Assembly (NCBI GenBank): GCA_026392555.1
Contig: JAPLBW010000155.1
Span: forward strand, 1 to 7,221
Source: Actinomycetota bacterium
GTDB lineage: Bacteria > Actinomycetota > Actinomycetes > UBA12327
Direction of reading: 5' to 3'
DNA: 7,221 nt
Part shown: positions 1 to 6,624 of the stretch, one piece after another
Layout of the letters: each line of letters opens with the position of its first letter
Numbering within the stretch: position 1 is the stretch's first letter
Made by a program: the position numbers and the translations under genes
The notes under the pieces: generated by a model
Told to the model about the DNA's origin: nothing
The model's input: the letters and a program-made list of their open reading frames with translations, nothing else
Databases searched by the model: none

Positions 1-911
1 CCCAAGATGATTTCCAGCCCATCGGCCATTACCTGTGCCGAAGCGCCACCACCGATGTCGAGGAAGTTCGCAGGAGTTACGCCGCCGAATTCTTCACCGG
101 CATAGGCAACGACATCGAGAGTGGACATCACTAATCCAGCACCGTTTCCGATGATGCCAACTTCGCCGTCCAACTTGACGTAGTTCAAGCCCTTTTCCTT
201 GGCTGCTAACTCCAGTGGGTCAACAGCTGAGTTGTCGACCAGTGCTTCGTGGTCGGGATGACGGAAGTCCGCGTTCTCGTCCAAGGACACCTTGCCATCA
301 AGAGCCAAAATCTTCCCGGCGGGATCCTTGACCAAAGGATTGACCTCAACCAACGTGGCATCTTCTTTGATGAAGACAACCCACAACTTTTGTAAAATGT
401 CGATGATCTGGTCACGGATCTCCGGAGCGAAGCCAGCCGCGTCAGAAATCTCAGCAGCCTTCGCGGCCGTAACACCCTCGATGGCATCCACGGCAATCTT
501 GGCCAGTGCATCGGGACGCTCCACAGCGAGCTGTTCAATGTCCATGCCGCCTTCGACTGAGGCCATGGCTAAGTAGGTGCGGTTTGCACGATCAAGCAGG
601 AAGGAGACGTAGTACTCCTCGACGATGTCGCTGGCTTCGGTGATCAACACCTGATGAACGATGTGGCCCTTGATGTCCAGGCCAAGAATGGCTTCAGCCT
701 TTTCCTGCGCTTCAGCAGGAGTCTCGGCGAGCTTGACGCCACCGGCTTTTCCTCGGCCACCGGTCTTCACCTGGGCCTTGACCACAACGGTGGTGCCGCT
801 CTTTTCGGCTGCATCGCGAGCGGCCGCGGCGGTAGTGACGACGATTCCCGATTGTGTCGGCACGCCGTACTTAGCGAATAGATCCTTGGCTTGGTATTCG
901 TACAGATCCAC
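1..911 (-). CDS. sucC: Succinyl-CoA synthetase (ADP-forming) beta subunit, 3' end cut by window
   Basis: Beta subunit of the TCA-cycle enzyme that interconverts succinyl-CoA and succinate with synthesis of ATP (or GTP); cytoplasmic, works with the alpha subunit SucD, which normally follows and would lie beyond the left edge. 303 complete codons are visible of a usual ~390. The protein opens MDLYEYQAKDLFAKYGVPT. ATP-grasp features are clear: VVVKAQV with K45, GGRGKAGG at 51-58, EVNPL at 189-193 (nucleotide/Mg2+ binding), then the C-terminal CoA-ligase half with IIGNGAGLVMS around 253-263 and the ANFLDIGGGAS motif. The phosphohistidine lies on SucD, so its absence here is expected. The start is GTG at 911-909: a GAGGA Shine-Dalgarno (920-924 on the plus strand) sits 8 bases upstream and the reading begins exactly where the family does. 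The frame is uninterrupted to the edge. Family identity is near certain; nucleotide specificity (ATP or GTP) cannot be read from this. Confidence 0.97.
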   Translation of the reverse strand, partial: MDLYEYQAKDLFAKYGVPTQSGIVVTTAAAARDAAEKSGTTVVVKAQVKTGGRGKAGGVKLAETPAEAQEKAEAILGLDIKGHIVHQVLITEASDIVEEYYVSFLLDRANRTYLAMASVEGGMDIEQLAVERPDALAKIAVDAIEGVTAAKAAEISDAAGFAPEIRDQIIDILQKLWVVFIKEDATLVEVNPLVKDPAGKILALDGKVSLDENADFRHPDHEALVDNSAVDPLELAAKEKGLNYVKLDGEVGIIGNGAGLVMSTLDVVAYAGEEFGGVTPANFLDIGGGASAQVMADGLEIIL

Positions 912-919
912 GCGTGGAG

Positions 920-924
920 TCCTC
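920..924 (-). promoter_or_regulatory. Ribosome binding site of sucC
   Basis: The minus strand reads GAGGA followed by 8 bases and then GTG. This strong Shine-Dalgarno match fixes the GTG at 911 as the sucC start; there is no in-frame ATG near the family's N-terminus. Confidence 0.75.
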
Positions 925-1085
925 AAACTTGAGTTGAAGGGGGGCGAGAGGGCAATCTCTTCTCAACCCGTAACGACAGGGTGAACGCTATCTGTCCGCG
1001 CTTGCGAGCTACGCACCACCCACGCCTACTCCAACCCATCAGTAGATCGGCCCATCCCCCGTCCGTCAGCCACCTGATGACCGCC

Positions 1086-1097
1086 CAAGGGCCCTTG
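1086..1097. repeat. 12-bp perfect palindrome CAAGGGCCCTTG
   Basis: The sequence is identical to its reverse complement over 12 bases and lies 18 bases left of a larger hairpin. It could be an operator half of the sucC/peptidase control region; no regulator is known from the sequence. It may also be chance. Confidence 0.5.
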
Positions 1098-1114
1098 CGT
1101 ACCATTGCCTTACT

Positions 1115-1139
1115 GCGTCCCAGGCGATCCCTGGGACGC
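1115..1139 (+). repeat. Hairpin with perfect 10-bp GC-rich stem in the leader of the M23 gene
   Basis: GCGTCCCAGG (1115-1124) and CCTGGGACGC (1130-1139) are exact reverse complements around a 5-base loop (CGATC). On the plus strand the stem is followed by TTTC, a very short T-run, so it resembles a weak factor-independent terminator or an attenuator. No plus-strand gene precedes it in this window, so termination of an upstream gene is not the obvious role. The other options are an operator or a 5'-leader structure for the peptidase mRNA. The structure is certain in sequence; its role is open. Confidence 0.65.
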
Positions 1140-1162
1140 TTTCAATGTCAGACCACACCCCC

Positions 1163-1167
1163 AGGAG
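1163..1167 (+). promoter_or_regulatory. Ribosome binding site that decides the M23 gene start
   Basis: AGGAG is followed by 7 bases and then GTG at 1175. The in-frame ATG at 1145 has only a GGGA upstream, and that GGGA is buried in the 1115-1139 hairpin stem. The GTG is therefore the better start. Confidence 0.6.
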
Positions 1168-1174
1168 CTCGCGC

Positions 1175-1852
1175 GTGCATCCTTACCTCGCGCGCTGCGT
1201 TGTGACTGGAGTGATGGGTGTGACTCTTGCGGTTGTGGGTACAGCCCTCACTCCCGACGCTGCCATTCCATCTGTCTCGGCTAGTCCATCCGTTGCCACC
1301 GTCAGCAACGCTCCAACTGTCACTGCCAAAGCAACTGTTGCCATCACCCGGGTCGGCGCACAACCAGCTCTTCGAGCAGCAACAGCTCGCAGTGTCGCGA
1401 CGCAACGAGCTTCGCGAAGCAAAGCGCGACTTCGTGCCGCGCGAACTGCCAGCACATGGGTATGGCCCGTGAGCTCAGTCAGCTTGGGCGAGCCGTTCGG
1501 CGCCTCTGGTGGAAACTGGTCATCGGGTCAGCACACCGGACAAGACTTTGATGGCGACACCGGTGATGCGGTTCGCGCAGTGACAAGCGGTGTGGTGATT
1601 TTTGCCGAATCGTTTGGTCGTCGTGGCATCGTGGTGCAGCTTCGCCACAAGGGCGGTATCGAAACGTGGTACTGCCACTTGTCGAAAGTCGATGTTGCGG
1701 TCGGCGACACCGTCACCACCGGTCAACGCGTGGGCCGTGTCGGCACGACCGGCAATGTCACCGGTTCACACTTGCACTTTGAACTGCACACCTCACCCAA
1801 GGTGGCGGTGAACCCTATGCCGTGGTTCAAGCGGCATGGCTTAGGAACCTAG
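1175..1852 (+). CDS. Exported M23 (LytM-type) zinc peptidoglycan endopeptidase
   Basis: Predicted cell-wall hydrolase that cuts peptide bridges or stem peptides of peptidoglycan outside the membrane. The 225-residue product (235 if the ATG at 1145 is used) has a hydrophobic signal/anchor segment at about 9-25, then a long Ala/Ser/Thr/Val-rich linker that becomes Arg-rich near residue 70-92, then the M23 domain from about 95 to the end. All active-site elements are present: HTGQDFDG (zinc ligands H120 and D124), WYCHLS (catalytic H168) and SHLHFEL (H199 catalytic, H201 zinc ligand). Also typical are the GDTVTTGQRVGRVGTTG turn and the closing VNPMPWF. There is no lipobox and no visible SH3, LysM or coiled-coil part, so regulation or targeting must come from the linker or partners. 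The stop overlaps the convergent pcrA stop. The family is sure; the exact bond cut is not. Confidence 0.93.
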   Translation: MHPYLARCVVTGVMGVTLAVVGTALTPDAAIPSVSASPSVATVSNAPTVTAKATVAITRVGAQPALRAATARSVATQRASRSKARLRAARTASTWVWPVSSVSLGEPFGASGGNWSSGQHTGQDFDGDTGDAVRAVTSGVVIFAESFGRRGIVVQLRHKGGIETWYCHLSKVDVAVGDTVTTGQRVGRVGTTGNVTGSHLHFELHTSPKVAVNPMPWFKRHGLGT

Positions 1853-3228
1853 AGTTTTTGTACGGGTGCGTAGCGAAGGAGCAGACGCTTCTCGCCGGTC
1901 GAGCCAAAGTCAACCGTGGCTTGCGCCCTATCTCCCTCACCGGAAACCGCAACCACCGTTCCTAACCCAAAACTGTCGTGCGTGACCCGATCCCCTGGCG
2001 CCAAATCAAGAACAGGTTGCCCAGAACTGCGGCGAGCAGCGGGCGCAAACACTGATGGCGTTCGAGACGGCACCGCCTTCCAACGATCGGAGTGCGCGAC
2101 CTCTGCTTCGCGTCGCCAATCCAGCAACTCGGTGGGGATTTCTTCCAGGAACCGGGATGCAAGGTTGTAATTGGGTGCACCCCACGTGGAACGCGACACA
2201 GCACGCGAGAGATACAAGCGTTGACGCGCACGCGTGAGCCCGACATAGGCCAGTCGACGTTCTTCTTGCAATTCAGCTGGGTCATCAAGAGAACGAATAT
2301 GGGGAAAGACGCCATCTTCCATCGCGGTGAGGAACACCACCGGAAATTCCAGGCCTTTGGCCGTGTGCAGAGTCATCAAAGTGACTACGCCGCCACCATC
2401 ATCACCCTTGGGGATTGAATCCGCATCCGCTACCAGTGAGACCCGCTCCAAAAACTCAAACAGGGTGGCTGGCTCGTCATTGTTAGCAGCGGTTTCCTCG
2501 AACTCACGAGCCACGGCTTCGAGTTCGGCCAAGTTTTCGATACGGGTCTCGTCCTGCGGATCTAGCGAAGTCCGCAGTTCCGACAAGTAACCGGTCTGGT
2601 CCAACACGGCTTCGAGAATCTCCGCCGGAGGGGTCTGGCTTTCGACAAGAATCTGCAAAACGTCGAGAAGTTCGACGAAAGCTTGCATTTGAGTCCGCGA
2701 ACGCGTGGCAAGACCAGGTGCTTCGTCGCAACGACGTAGCGCTTCCCAGAAGGTAATGCGTTCGCGGCGCGACAAAGTCTCCACCGCCTCTTGAGCCTTG
2801 TCACCAATGCCGCGTTTGGGCACGTTCAGGATGCGGCGCAACGAGACTTCGTCTTGCGGGTTGGCCAAAATGCGCAAGTAGGCCAACGCGTCACGAATTT
2901 CCTTGCGTTCGTAGAACCGCACACCCCCCACGACGCGATAGGGCATGTCTGATCGAATGAATACTTCTTCAAACACACGTGATGCAGCATTGGTGCGATA
3001 GAAAATCGCGACATCGCACGGGCGAATTCCCTCATTGCGCCCGAGTTCAACAATTTCCTCGGCGACGAAGCGAGCTTCGTCGTGTTCGTCATCGCCGACG
3101 TACCCTACGATCTGCGCTCCGGCGCCCGCGTTAGACCACAAGGTCTTGGGCGGACGGTTCGGATTCTGCGAGATCACGGCATTGGCAGCGCTGAGGATAT
3201 TTTGCGTTGACCGGTAGTTCTGTTCCAA
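1849..3228 (-). CDS. pcrA: PcrA helicase, C-terminal fragment (motifs IV to VI and C-tail)
   Basis: Continuation of the helicase in the other frame. It begins at motif IV (EQNYRST) and carries the 2A/2B domains: YRVVGGVRFYERKEIRDALAY, the motif V region TLHTAKGLEFPVVF with EDGVFPH, and motif VI EERRLAYVGLTRARQRLYLS with the arginine finger. The tail ends in a small basic beta domain (GDRVTHDSFGLGTVVAV... to LLLRYAPVQKL), the PcrA/UvrD C-terminal Tudor-like part known to contact RNA polymerase. The frame has no natural start: it is closed by a TGA at 3303-3301, and the only candidate is a TTG at 3228 inside motif IV, without a ribosome binding site. It is best read as the rest of the upstream fragment. 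Its TAG stop shares the CTAG at 1849-1852 with the convergent peptidase gene. Confidence 0.88.
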   Translation of the reverse strand: MEQNYRSTQNILSAANAVISQNPNRPPKTLWSNAGAGAQIVGYVGDDEHDEARFVAEEIVELGRNEGIRPCDVAIFYRTNAASRVFEEVFIRSDMPYRVVGGVRFYERKEIRDALAYLRILANPQDEVSLRRILNVPKRGIGDKAQEAVETLSRRERITFWEALRRCDEAPGLATRSRTQMQAFVELLDVLQILVESQTPPAEILEAVLDQTGYLSELRTSLDPQDETRIENLAELEAVAREFEETAANNDEPATLFEFLERVSLVADADSIPKGDDGGGVVTLMTLHTAKGLEFPVVFLTAMEDGVFPHIRSLDDPAELQEERRLAYVGLTRARQRLYLSRAVSRSTWGAPNYNLASRFLEEIPTELLDWRREAEVAHSDRWKAVPSRTPSVFAPAARRSSGQPVLDLAPGDRVTHDSFGLGTVVAVSGEGDRAQATVDFGSTGEKRLLLRYAPVQKL

Positions 3229-4154
3229 GACAATCGTGGTTGCGTTCGGATAGTCCTGCTCAGTTCCAACACAATCGTGGTCGCGTTCGGAAAGTCCTGC
3301 TCAAATTGCAAGATGTTGCGAATCGTTGCGCCACGAAACGCGTAGATGGACTGATCCGAGTCACCCACCACGCATAGTTCAGCTTGCGGAATCGGACCAA
3401 CCGCCGGACCGACAAGTTCACGCACCAACACATATTGCGCACGGTTGGTGTCTTGGTACTCATCGACCAAGATGTGGCCGAATCTACGCCGATAAGACTG
3501 AAGAACCTCGGGGAAAGCCTGCAGGATGTTGACGGTCAGCATGATCAGGTCGTCAAAGTCCATTGCATTGGCTGAACGCAGTCGTCGTTGATACAAGGCA
3601 TAAGCCTGCGCCACAGTTTGCTCTTGGTGGCTCGTGGCTTGCGCTGCGGCGGCCTCGTAGTCAATGAGTTCGTTTTTGAAATTGCTGACTTGGTTCGAAA
3701 ATGATCGTGGTGGATAGCGCTTGGGGTCGAGATCAAGTTCTCGGCACACCATCGTCATCAAGCGTTGCGAATCCGCTGAGTCATAAATCGAGAAGGATTT
3801 GGTGTAACCCAGGCGATCAGCTTCGGATCTAAGGATGCGTACACAGGCTGAGTGGAAAGTGCTGACCCACATGGACTTAGCCTGCGGCCCAATGAGTTCG
3901 GCCACACGCTCTTTCATCTCACCGGCAGCCTTATTAGTGAAGGTGATGGCCAGGAGCTCGCTAGGGCGCACACCGCGCGCGCGAATCAAGTGGGCGACCC
4001 GGTGGGTCAGCACGCGCGTTTTACCCGAGCCGGCTCCAGCCACGATCAAGAGCGGGGTCCCCGCATGAACCACGGCGGCGCGCTGAGGGTCGTTTAGTCC
4101 AGTCAGCAGGTCTGATTCAGCCGCACTGGCTGAGTCAGGAAAGAGAGTGGACAT
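3174..4154 (-). CDS. pcrA: PcrA helicase, N-terminal fragment (motifs Q to III)
   Basis: First 297 residues are genuine PcrA; the last ~29 (from LSRTIRTQ on) are out-of-frame readthrough of the second duplicate copy. Seen in order: Q motif GLNDPQRAAV (19-28, Q24), Walker A AGAGSGKT (39-46, K45), motif Ia ITFTNKAAGEM (70-80), motif Ib STFHSACVRILR (98-109), DFDDL (199-203), Walker B/motif II VDEYQDTN (230-237) and motif III VGDSDQSIYAFRGA (263-276). This is domain 1A plus most of 1B, the ATP-binding half. The start ATG has no spaced Shine-Dalgarno (AGGGG abuts it), but TAAGAT lies 6 bases upstream, as in leaderless actinobacterial transcripts. The fragment alone lacks motifs IV-VI and should not be an active helicase. 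Confidence 0.9.
   Translation of the reverse strand: MSTLFPDSASAAESDLLTGLNDPQRAAVVHAGTPLLIVAGAGSGKTRVLTHRVAHLIRARGVRPSELLAITFTNKAAGEMKERVAELIGPQAKSMWVSTFHSACVRILRSEADRLGYTKSFSIYDSADSQRLMTMVCRELDLDPKRYPPRSFSNQVSNFKNELIDYEAAAAQATSHQEQTVAQAYALYQRRLRSANAMDFDDLIMLTVNILQAFPEVLQSYRRRFGHILVDEYQDTNRAQYVLVRELVGPAVGPIPQAELCVVGDSDQSIYAFRGATIRNILQFEQDFPNATTIVLELSRTIRTQPRLSWNRTTGQRKISSALPMP
3222..3303. repeat. Imperfect 41-bp tandem duplication inside pcrA
   Basis: Units 3222-3262 and 3263-3303 abut and match at 38 of 41 positions. The differences are 3229/3270 (G/C), 3241/3282 (T/C) and 3251/3292 (T/A). Each unit, in its own frame on the minus strand, encodes EQD(F or Y)PNATTIVLE, so two of the three differences are silent and the third is Phe/Tyr. 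Because 41 is not a multiple of three, the duplication breaks the gene. Confidence 0.95.
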
Positions 4155-4160
4155 CCCCTG

Positions 4161-4166
4161 ATCTTA
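4161..4166 (-). promoter_or_regulatory. Candidate -10 element for leaderless pcrA transcription
   Basis: On the minus strand TAAGAT (4 of 6 matches to TATAAT, including the key first, second and last bases) stands 6 bases before the pcrA ATG. That would place the transcript start at the ATG itself, a common arrangement in actinobacteria. No good -35 is visible. The 33-base gap to the upstream gene has no strong terminator, so read-through from that gene is the alternative. Confidence 0.35.
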
Positions 4167-4187
4167 CGAGAGCAACCGACAGGGTGA

Positions 4188-6599
4188 TCAGCGAACGGTG
4201 ACTTGAACGATTCCTGACTTAGCCGCGCGCAGGTCGCAGAAGCCCAATGAACAGTTGTCGCTCGGTTTATATGCGCGGAATTGGCGTAGCCCGCGGCTCC
4301 TTATCGTGACCGGGAAACTGTAAGCACCTGTTGTTTGCACAACGGCGACACCAAGGGTCTTCCAGATGCCGCCACTGAGAATCTGGATGCTGACCTTGGA
4401 GCCAACTACAGCGGGAATCACTTTGCCCGTCAACGTGATGCGTGCACCGCTACGAATGACAGTTTTAGAGGGTGCAACGGTGACGGCATACGTTGCAGCG
4501 GCACGGACCACGAGTGGCTTCGTGCCAAAAGGCTGCATGGTGCAACCCAGTGCGGAGCAACTACCCGCACCTTTGTACACCCGATATGAATGCGCGCCAT
4601 AGGTCGTGACCGGCACGACCACACTGAATTGCCCACCGGATCCCAGGGGCGCACTTCTTACGGTTACCCACTTGTCCACGACAAATTCCTGAAGCACCAC
4701 AGACTTACCAACGGCTAGAGCCAGAGGTGCGACACGTCCCGTGATGGTGGGTTGAGCTGGCAGCACGACATTTGGCACTGATCGAACAGATACGACGGTG
4801 TATTGAGTCGCCACCGGCGTCCACCAGCCAACAACATCAGCGCGATAGTTGCTGCTCCCGGACAATCCAACCAGTGAAACCTTGCCATTGGATCCAACCG
4901 GCGCCACAACATATTGAGCCACCGGTCCGGCTGTTGGAACGCTGACTTGGTAGCCATTACTGGCAACCGAACTATTCGATGTAAAGCGGGCTGATGTTCC
5001 ACTCGCGGGGTCGATGGCTAGGACTTGAAGCGCAACCGCTTTTACATTGACCGGGATGCCGAGCTGATTGGCCACCGCGAAGTTGACGCTGCGACCAGCA
5101 GTGACGACACCCGAAGCACCCACACCCGACTTGGTGTCCAATACTCGCTTCGCCTTGGCACCCGTGTGCCCGAGCCCCGTCAAGCCGTACCACCCATTGA
5201 GGTCAATAGTGACCTGGACCGACGATTTCGCGTTGACGTTCTCCATCACGAATGACCCGTCCCTACGTGACTGGACGATCAATGAATTCGCGACTCGAAA
5301 CTTGGCCCGATACGACACCACGTCCATCGTTGATTCAGCGGCTCCGACTGGATACACCCGCAGGCTTCCAGCACTGGTGGCGCCCGAAGTTGCCACAGTC
5401 AACGTGAAGGCACCCGCTCCATCGGCTGGGATCCCGTAGTGATTGCCCAGCTTGATGGTCTTCGCTGAATTAGCAGCAATCGTGGCATTCGTATAGGCGC
5501 GGATTGGTTCAGTGGGATTGAAAAGCATTCCGCCGTATTGCTGGTAGTAACCCACCACATCAGCGCTCACCCATTGCGCACCCAAACTCGTGGCCAGCGA
5601 AACCTTGCCATCTTGCCCCAGGGGAACCACCATCGTCGAACGAGTGGAACCTCCCGCAGTTACCTTCAGGGCAACCGCAGCCGTGCGGGTACCACCACTT
5701 GGCCAGAGGTACACAGAAGATGGTGCGTTGGTCTTGGCGCGTACCGACAGTGCAACCGAGCTGACTCCATTGGCGGGCACCCCACCCCGGCCGGCTATTT
5801 GAACTTCCATCTGTTGGCCAGGGCTGGTGTTACTGGTGAATTCAAGGCGACACTTCTTTGCGCTCGCCACGCCCAGCCCTCGAAGAGAGTCAAGAACTCG
5901 AACAGGGGGGAGTGCAACGAACTCCTGGCCAGTTTGTGCCGGAGAACTCACACCAGGGCTTTCGATCGCGCCACATGGTGCACCCGAATCCAGCACTTGG
6001 CCGGTATAAAACGATGTCGCTGCCATCGCTCCATCCCACGTGAAGGAAATATGTACGTGGTCGCGGTGACACTCGGTGTCATTGCCCGTTGAAGGTCGCG
6101 ATGAACAACTCTTGTATTCGGTCCACCCTCGGCCTGGATCGTAGGCGCGCCAAATCTTGTTGTTCCAAATGATGTACATCACGCCGATCCGGCGGGCCAT
6201 CGCGATCTTGTTACCAAACTCATCGGTCTTTTGCAGCCAAGCGATAAAACTGGCGGCCGTCGCCTTTTGGTCAACCTTGCGGGCGCTGATCATCCAATCG
6301 AGAGCTCGGCCCTCGTGGTGCTCGCTGAGGCCGGAACACCCGTAGCGTGGGATATAGATGACACGATCCCCATAGGTCTTGAGCAGGAGGTCTTTGATGG
6401 CCACAACACCAGGGCGTGCAATCGGGTCACAAATCTTTTGCGAAAAATACTCAGACTGCGGTTCGATCGCCTGGGTGAACACACGCGTAACAGGACTCGG
6501 TGGCGCTGCCTGTGTGACTAATGGTTGAGCCACAAGGAAACTGGCACCGAGCCCGAGAACTACCAGGAATCTGGTCGCGCGTTTTGTGGGCATATTCAT
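4188..6599 (-). CDS. Secreted multidomain protein: VanY/ARB-07466-like zinc peptidase, three beta repeats, two Ig-like domains
   Basis: 803 residues. Signal peptide: basic MNMPTKRATR, hydrophobic FLVVLGLGASFLVA, likely cleavage near the AA at 31-32. Catalytic domain at about 45-200: SEHHEGRALDW (S92, H94, G97, A99, D101, the SxHxxGxAxD zinc motif of M15-type peptidases), DPGRGWTEY (154-162) and DHVHISF (180-186, H183 third zinc ligand). This matches the ARB-07466/VanY branch of the LAS peptidases, so a peptidoglycan carboxypeptidase or endopeptidase role is inferred. Then three ~120-residue repeats at about 228-352, 353-471 and 480-593, with RVLD-type openings (234, 485), a GIP/GVP strand and ADVVGYY, IDLNGWYG or ADVVGWW ends; these resemble the RVLDTR repeats of actinobacterial surface proteins. 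Two Ig-like domains follow (about 617-700 and 707-803), each with a CSxxxC pair. No anchor is visible, so it is probably released or wall-bound by the repeats. The start is fixed by an in-frame TAG immediately before the ATG; no Shine-Dalgarno is seen. Confidence 0.88.
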   Translation of the reverse strand: MNMPTKRATRFLVVLGLGASFLVAQPLVTQAAPPSPVTRVFTQAIEPQSEYFSQKICDPIARPGVVAIKDLLLKTYGDRVIYIPRYGCSGLSEHHEGRALDWMISARKVDQKATAASFIAWLQKTDEFGNKIAMARRIGVMYIIWNNKIWRAYDPGRGWTEYKSCSSRPSTGNDTECHRDHVHISFTWDGAMAATSFYTGQVLDSGAPCGAIESPGVSSPAQTGQEFVALPPVRVLDSLRGLGVASAKKCRLEFTSNTSPGQQMEVQIAGRGGVPANGVSSVALSVRAKTNAPSSVYLWPSGGTRTAAVALKVTAGGSTRSTMVVPLGQDGKVSLATSLGAQWVSADVVGYYQQYGGMLFNPTEPIRAYTNATIAANSAKTIKLGNHYGIPADGAGAFTLTVATSGATSAGSLRVYPVGAAESTMDVVSYRAKFRVANSLIVQSRRDGSFVMENVNAKSSVQVTIDLNGWYGLTGLGHTGAKAKRVLDTKSGVGASGVVTAGRSVNFAVANQLGIPVNVKAVALQVLAIDPASGTSARFTSNSSVASNGYQVSVPTAGPVAQYVVAPVGSNGKVSLVGLSGSSNYRADVVGWWTPVATQYTVVSVRSVPNVVLPAQPTITGRVAPLALAVGKSVVLQEFVVDKWVTVRSAPLGSGGQFSVVVPVTTYGAHSYRVYKGAGSCSALGCTMQPFGTKPLVVRAAATYAVTVAPSKTVIRSGARITLTGKVIPAVVGSKVSIQILSGGIWKTLGVAVVQTTGAYSFPVTIRSRGLRQFRAYKPSDNCSLGFCDLRAAKSGIVQVTVR

Positions 6600-6624
6600 C
6601 TATCGGCAGTAGGGGGAAGATTTC

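Larger units (their letters stand above)
912..1174. other. Divergent intergenic region between sucC and the M23 peptidase gene
   Basis: This 263-base stretch must carry the start signals for both sucC (leftward) and the peptidase gene (rightward). I see no protein here that I would accept. It holds a small CTCAA-AC-TTGAG dyad next to the sucC ribosome binding site (922-933), a 12-bp palindrome (1086-1097) and a 10-bp-stem hairpin (1115-1139). I could not pick convincing -35/-10 pairs for either gene, and I compared it mentally with the c-di-AMP (ydaO) riboswitch core, which it does not match. Confidence 0.6.
1849..4154 (-). pseudogene. pcrA: PcrA/UvrD-type DNA helicase gene, frameshifted by a 41-bp duplication
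   Basis: Superfamily 1A 3'-5' DNA helicase, acting in nucleotide excision repair, removal of recombination filaments and clearing of stalled RNA polymerase. Both halves of the protein are present on the minus strand and in order, but in different frames. An imperfect tandem duplication of 41 bp (3222-3303) shifts the frame by one between motif III and motif IV; the first frame then runs into a TGA at 3174-3176. Removing one 41-bp copy restores a continuous 754-codon gene, the usual size for PcrA. A -1 slip would also rejoin the frames, but I find no slippery heptamer in the stretch where it would have to happen (3303 to 3174). Either the gene is really broken or the duplication is an assembly error; I favour the latter because the family is usually important for viability and every other codon looks intact. 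Confidence 0.85.

Noticed and set aside
206..538. A 110-codon minus-strand frame inside sucC
   Set aside because: It is out of frame with the SucC reading, which carries all ATP-grasp motifs without interruption.
1021..1032. ACGCCTAC also occurs in the sucC/M23 intergenic region, echoing half of the 6634-6648 dyad
   Set aside because: Only one arm is present, with no inverted partner nearby; an 8-base match in 7 kb is expected by chance.
923..1105. A 60-codon, Trp-rich minus-strand frame just upstream of sucC, possibly a leader peptide
   Set aside because: It has only a weakly placed AAGG before the ATG, no recognisable domain, and it runs through the palindromic control region; chance opening is more likely.
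912..1144. Possible c-di-AMP (ydaO) riboswitch before the M23 gene, a known setting for wall hydrolases
   Set aside because: There is a GGGTGAA at 979-985, but the other conserved ydaO blocks (the GGGGGACCCA and CCGAACCC...CAGCTAAC cores) are not found.
5538..6092. A 184-codon plus-strand frame antisense to the secreted protein gene
   Set aside because: The opposite strand encodes clear zinc-peptidase and repeat sequence with a signal peptide; the antisense translation is low-complexity and resembles nothing.
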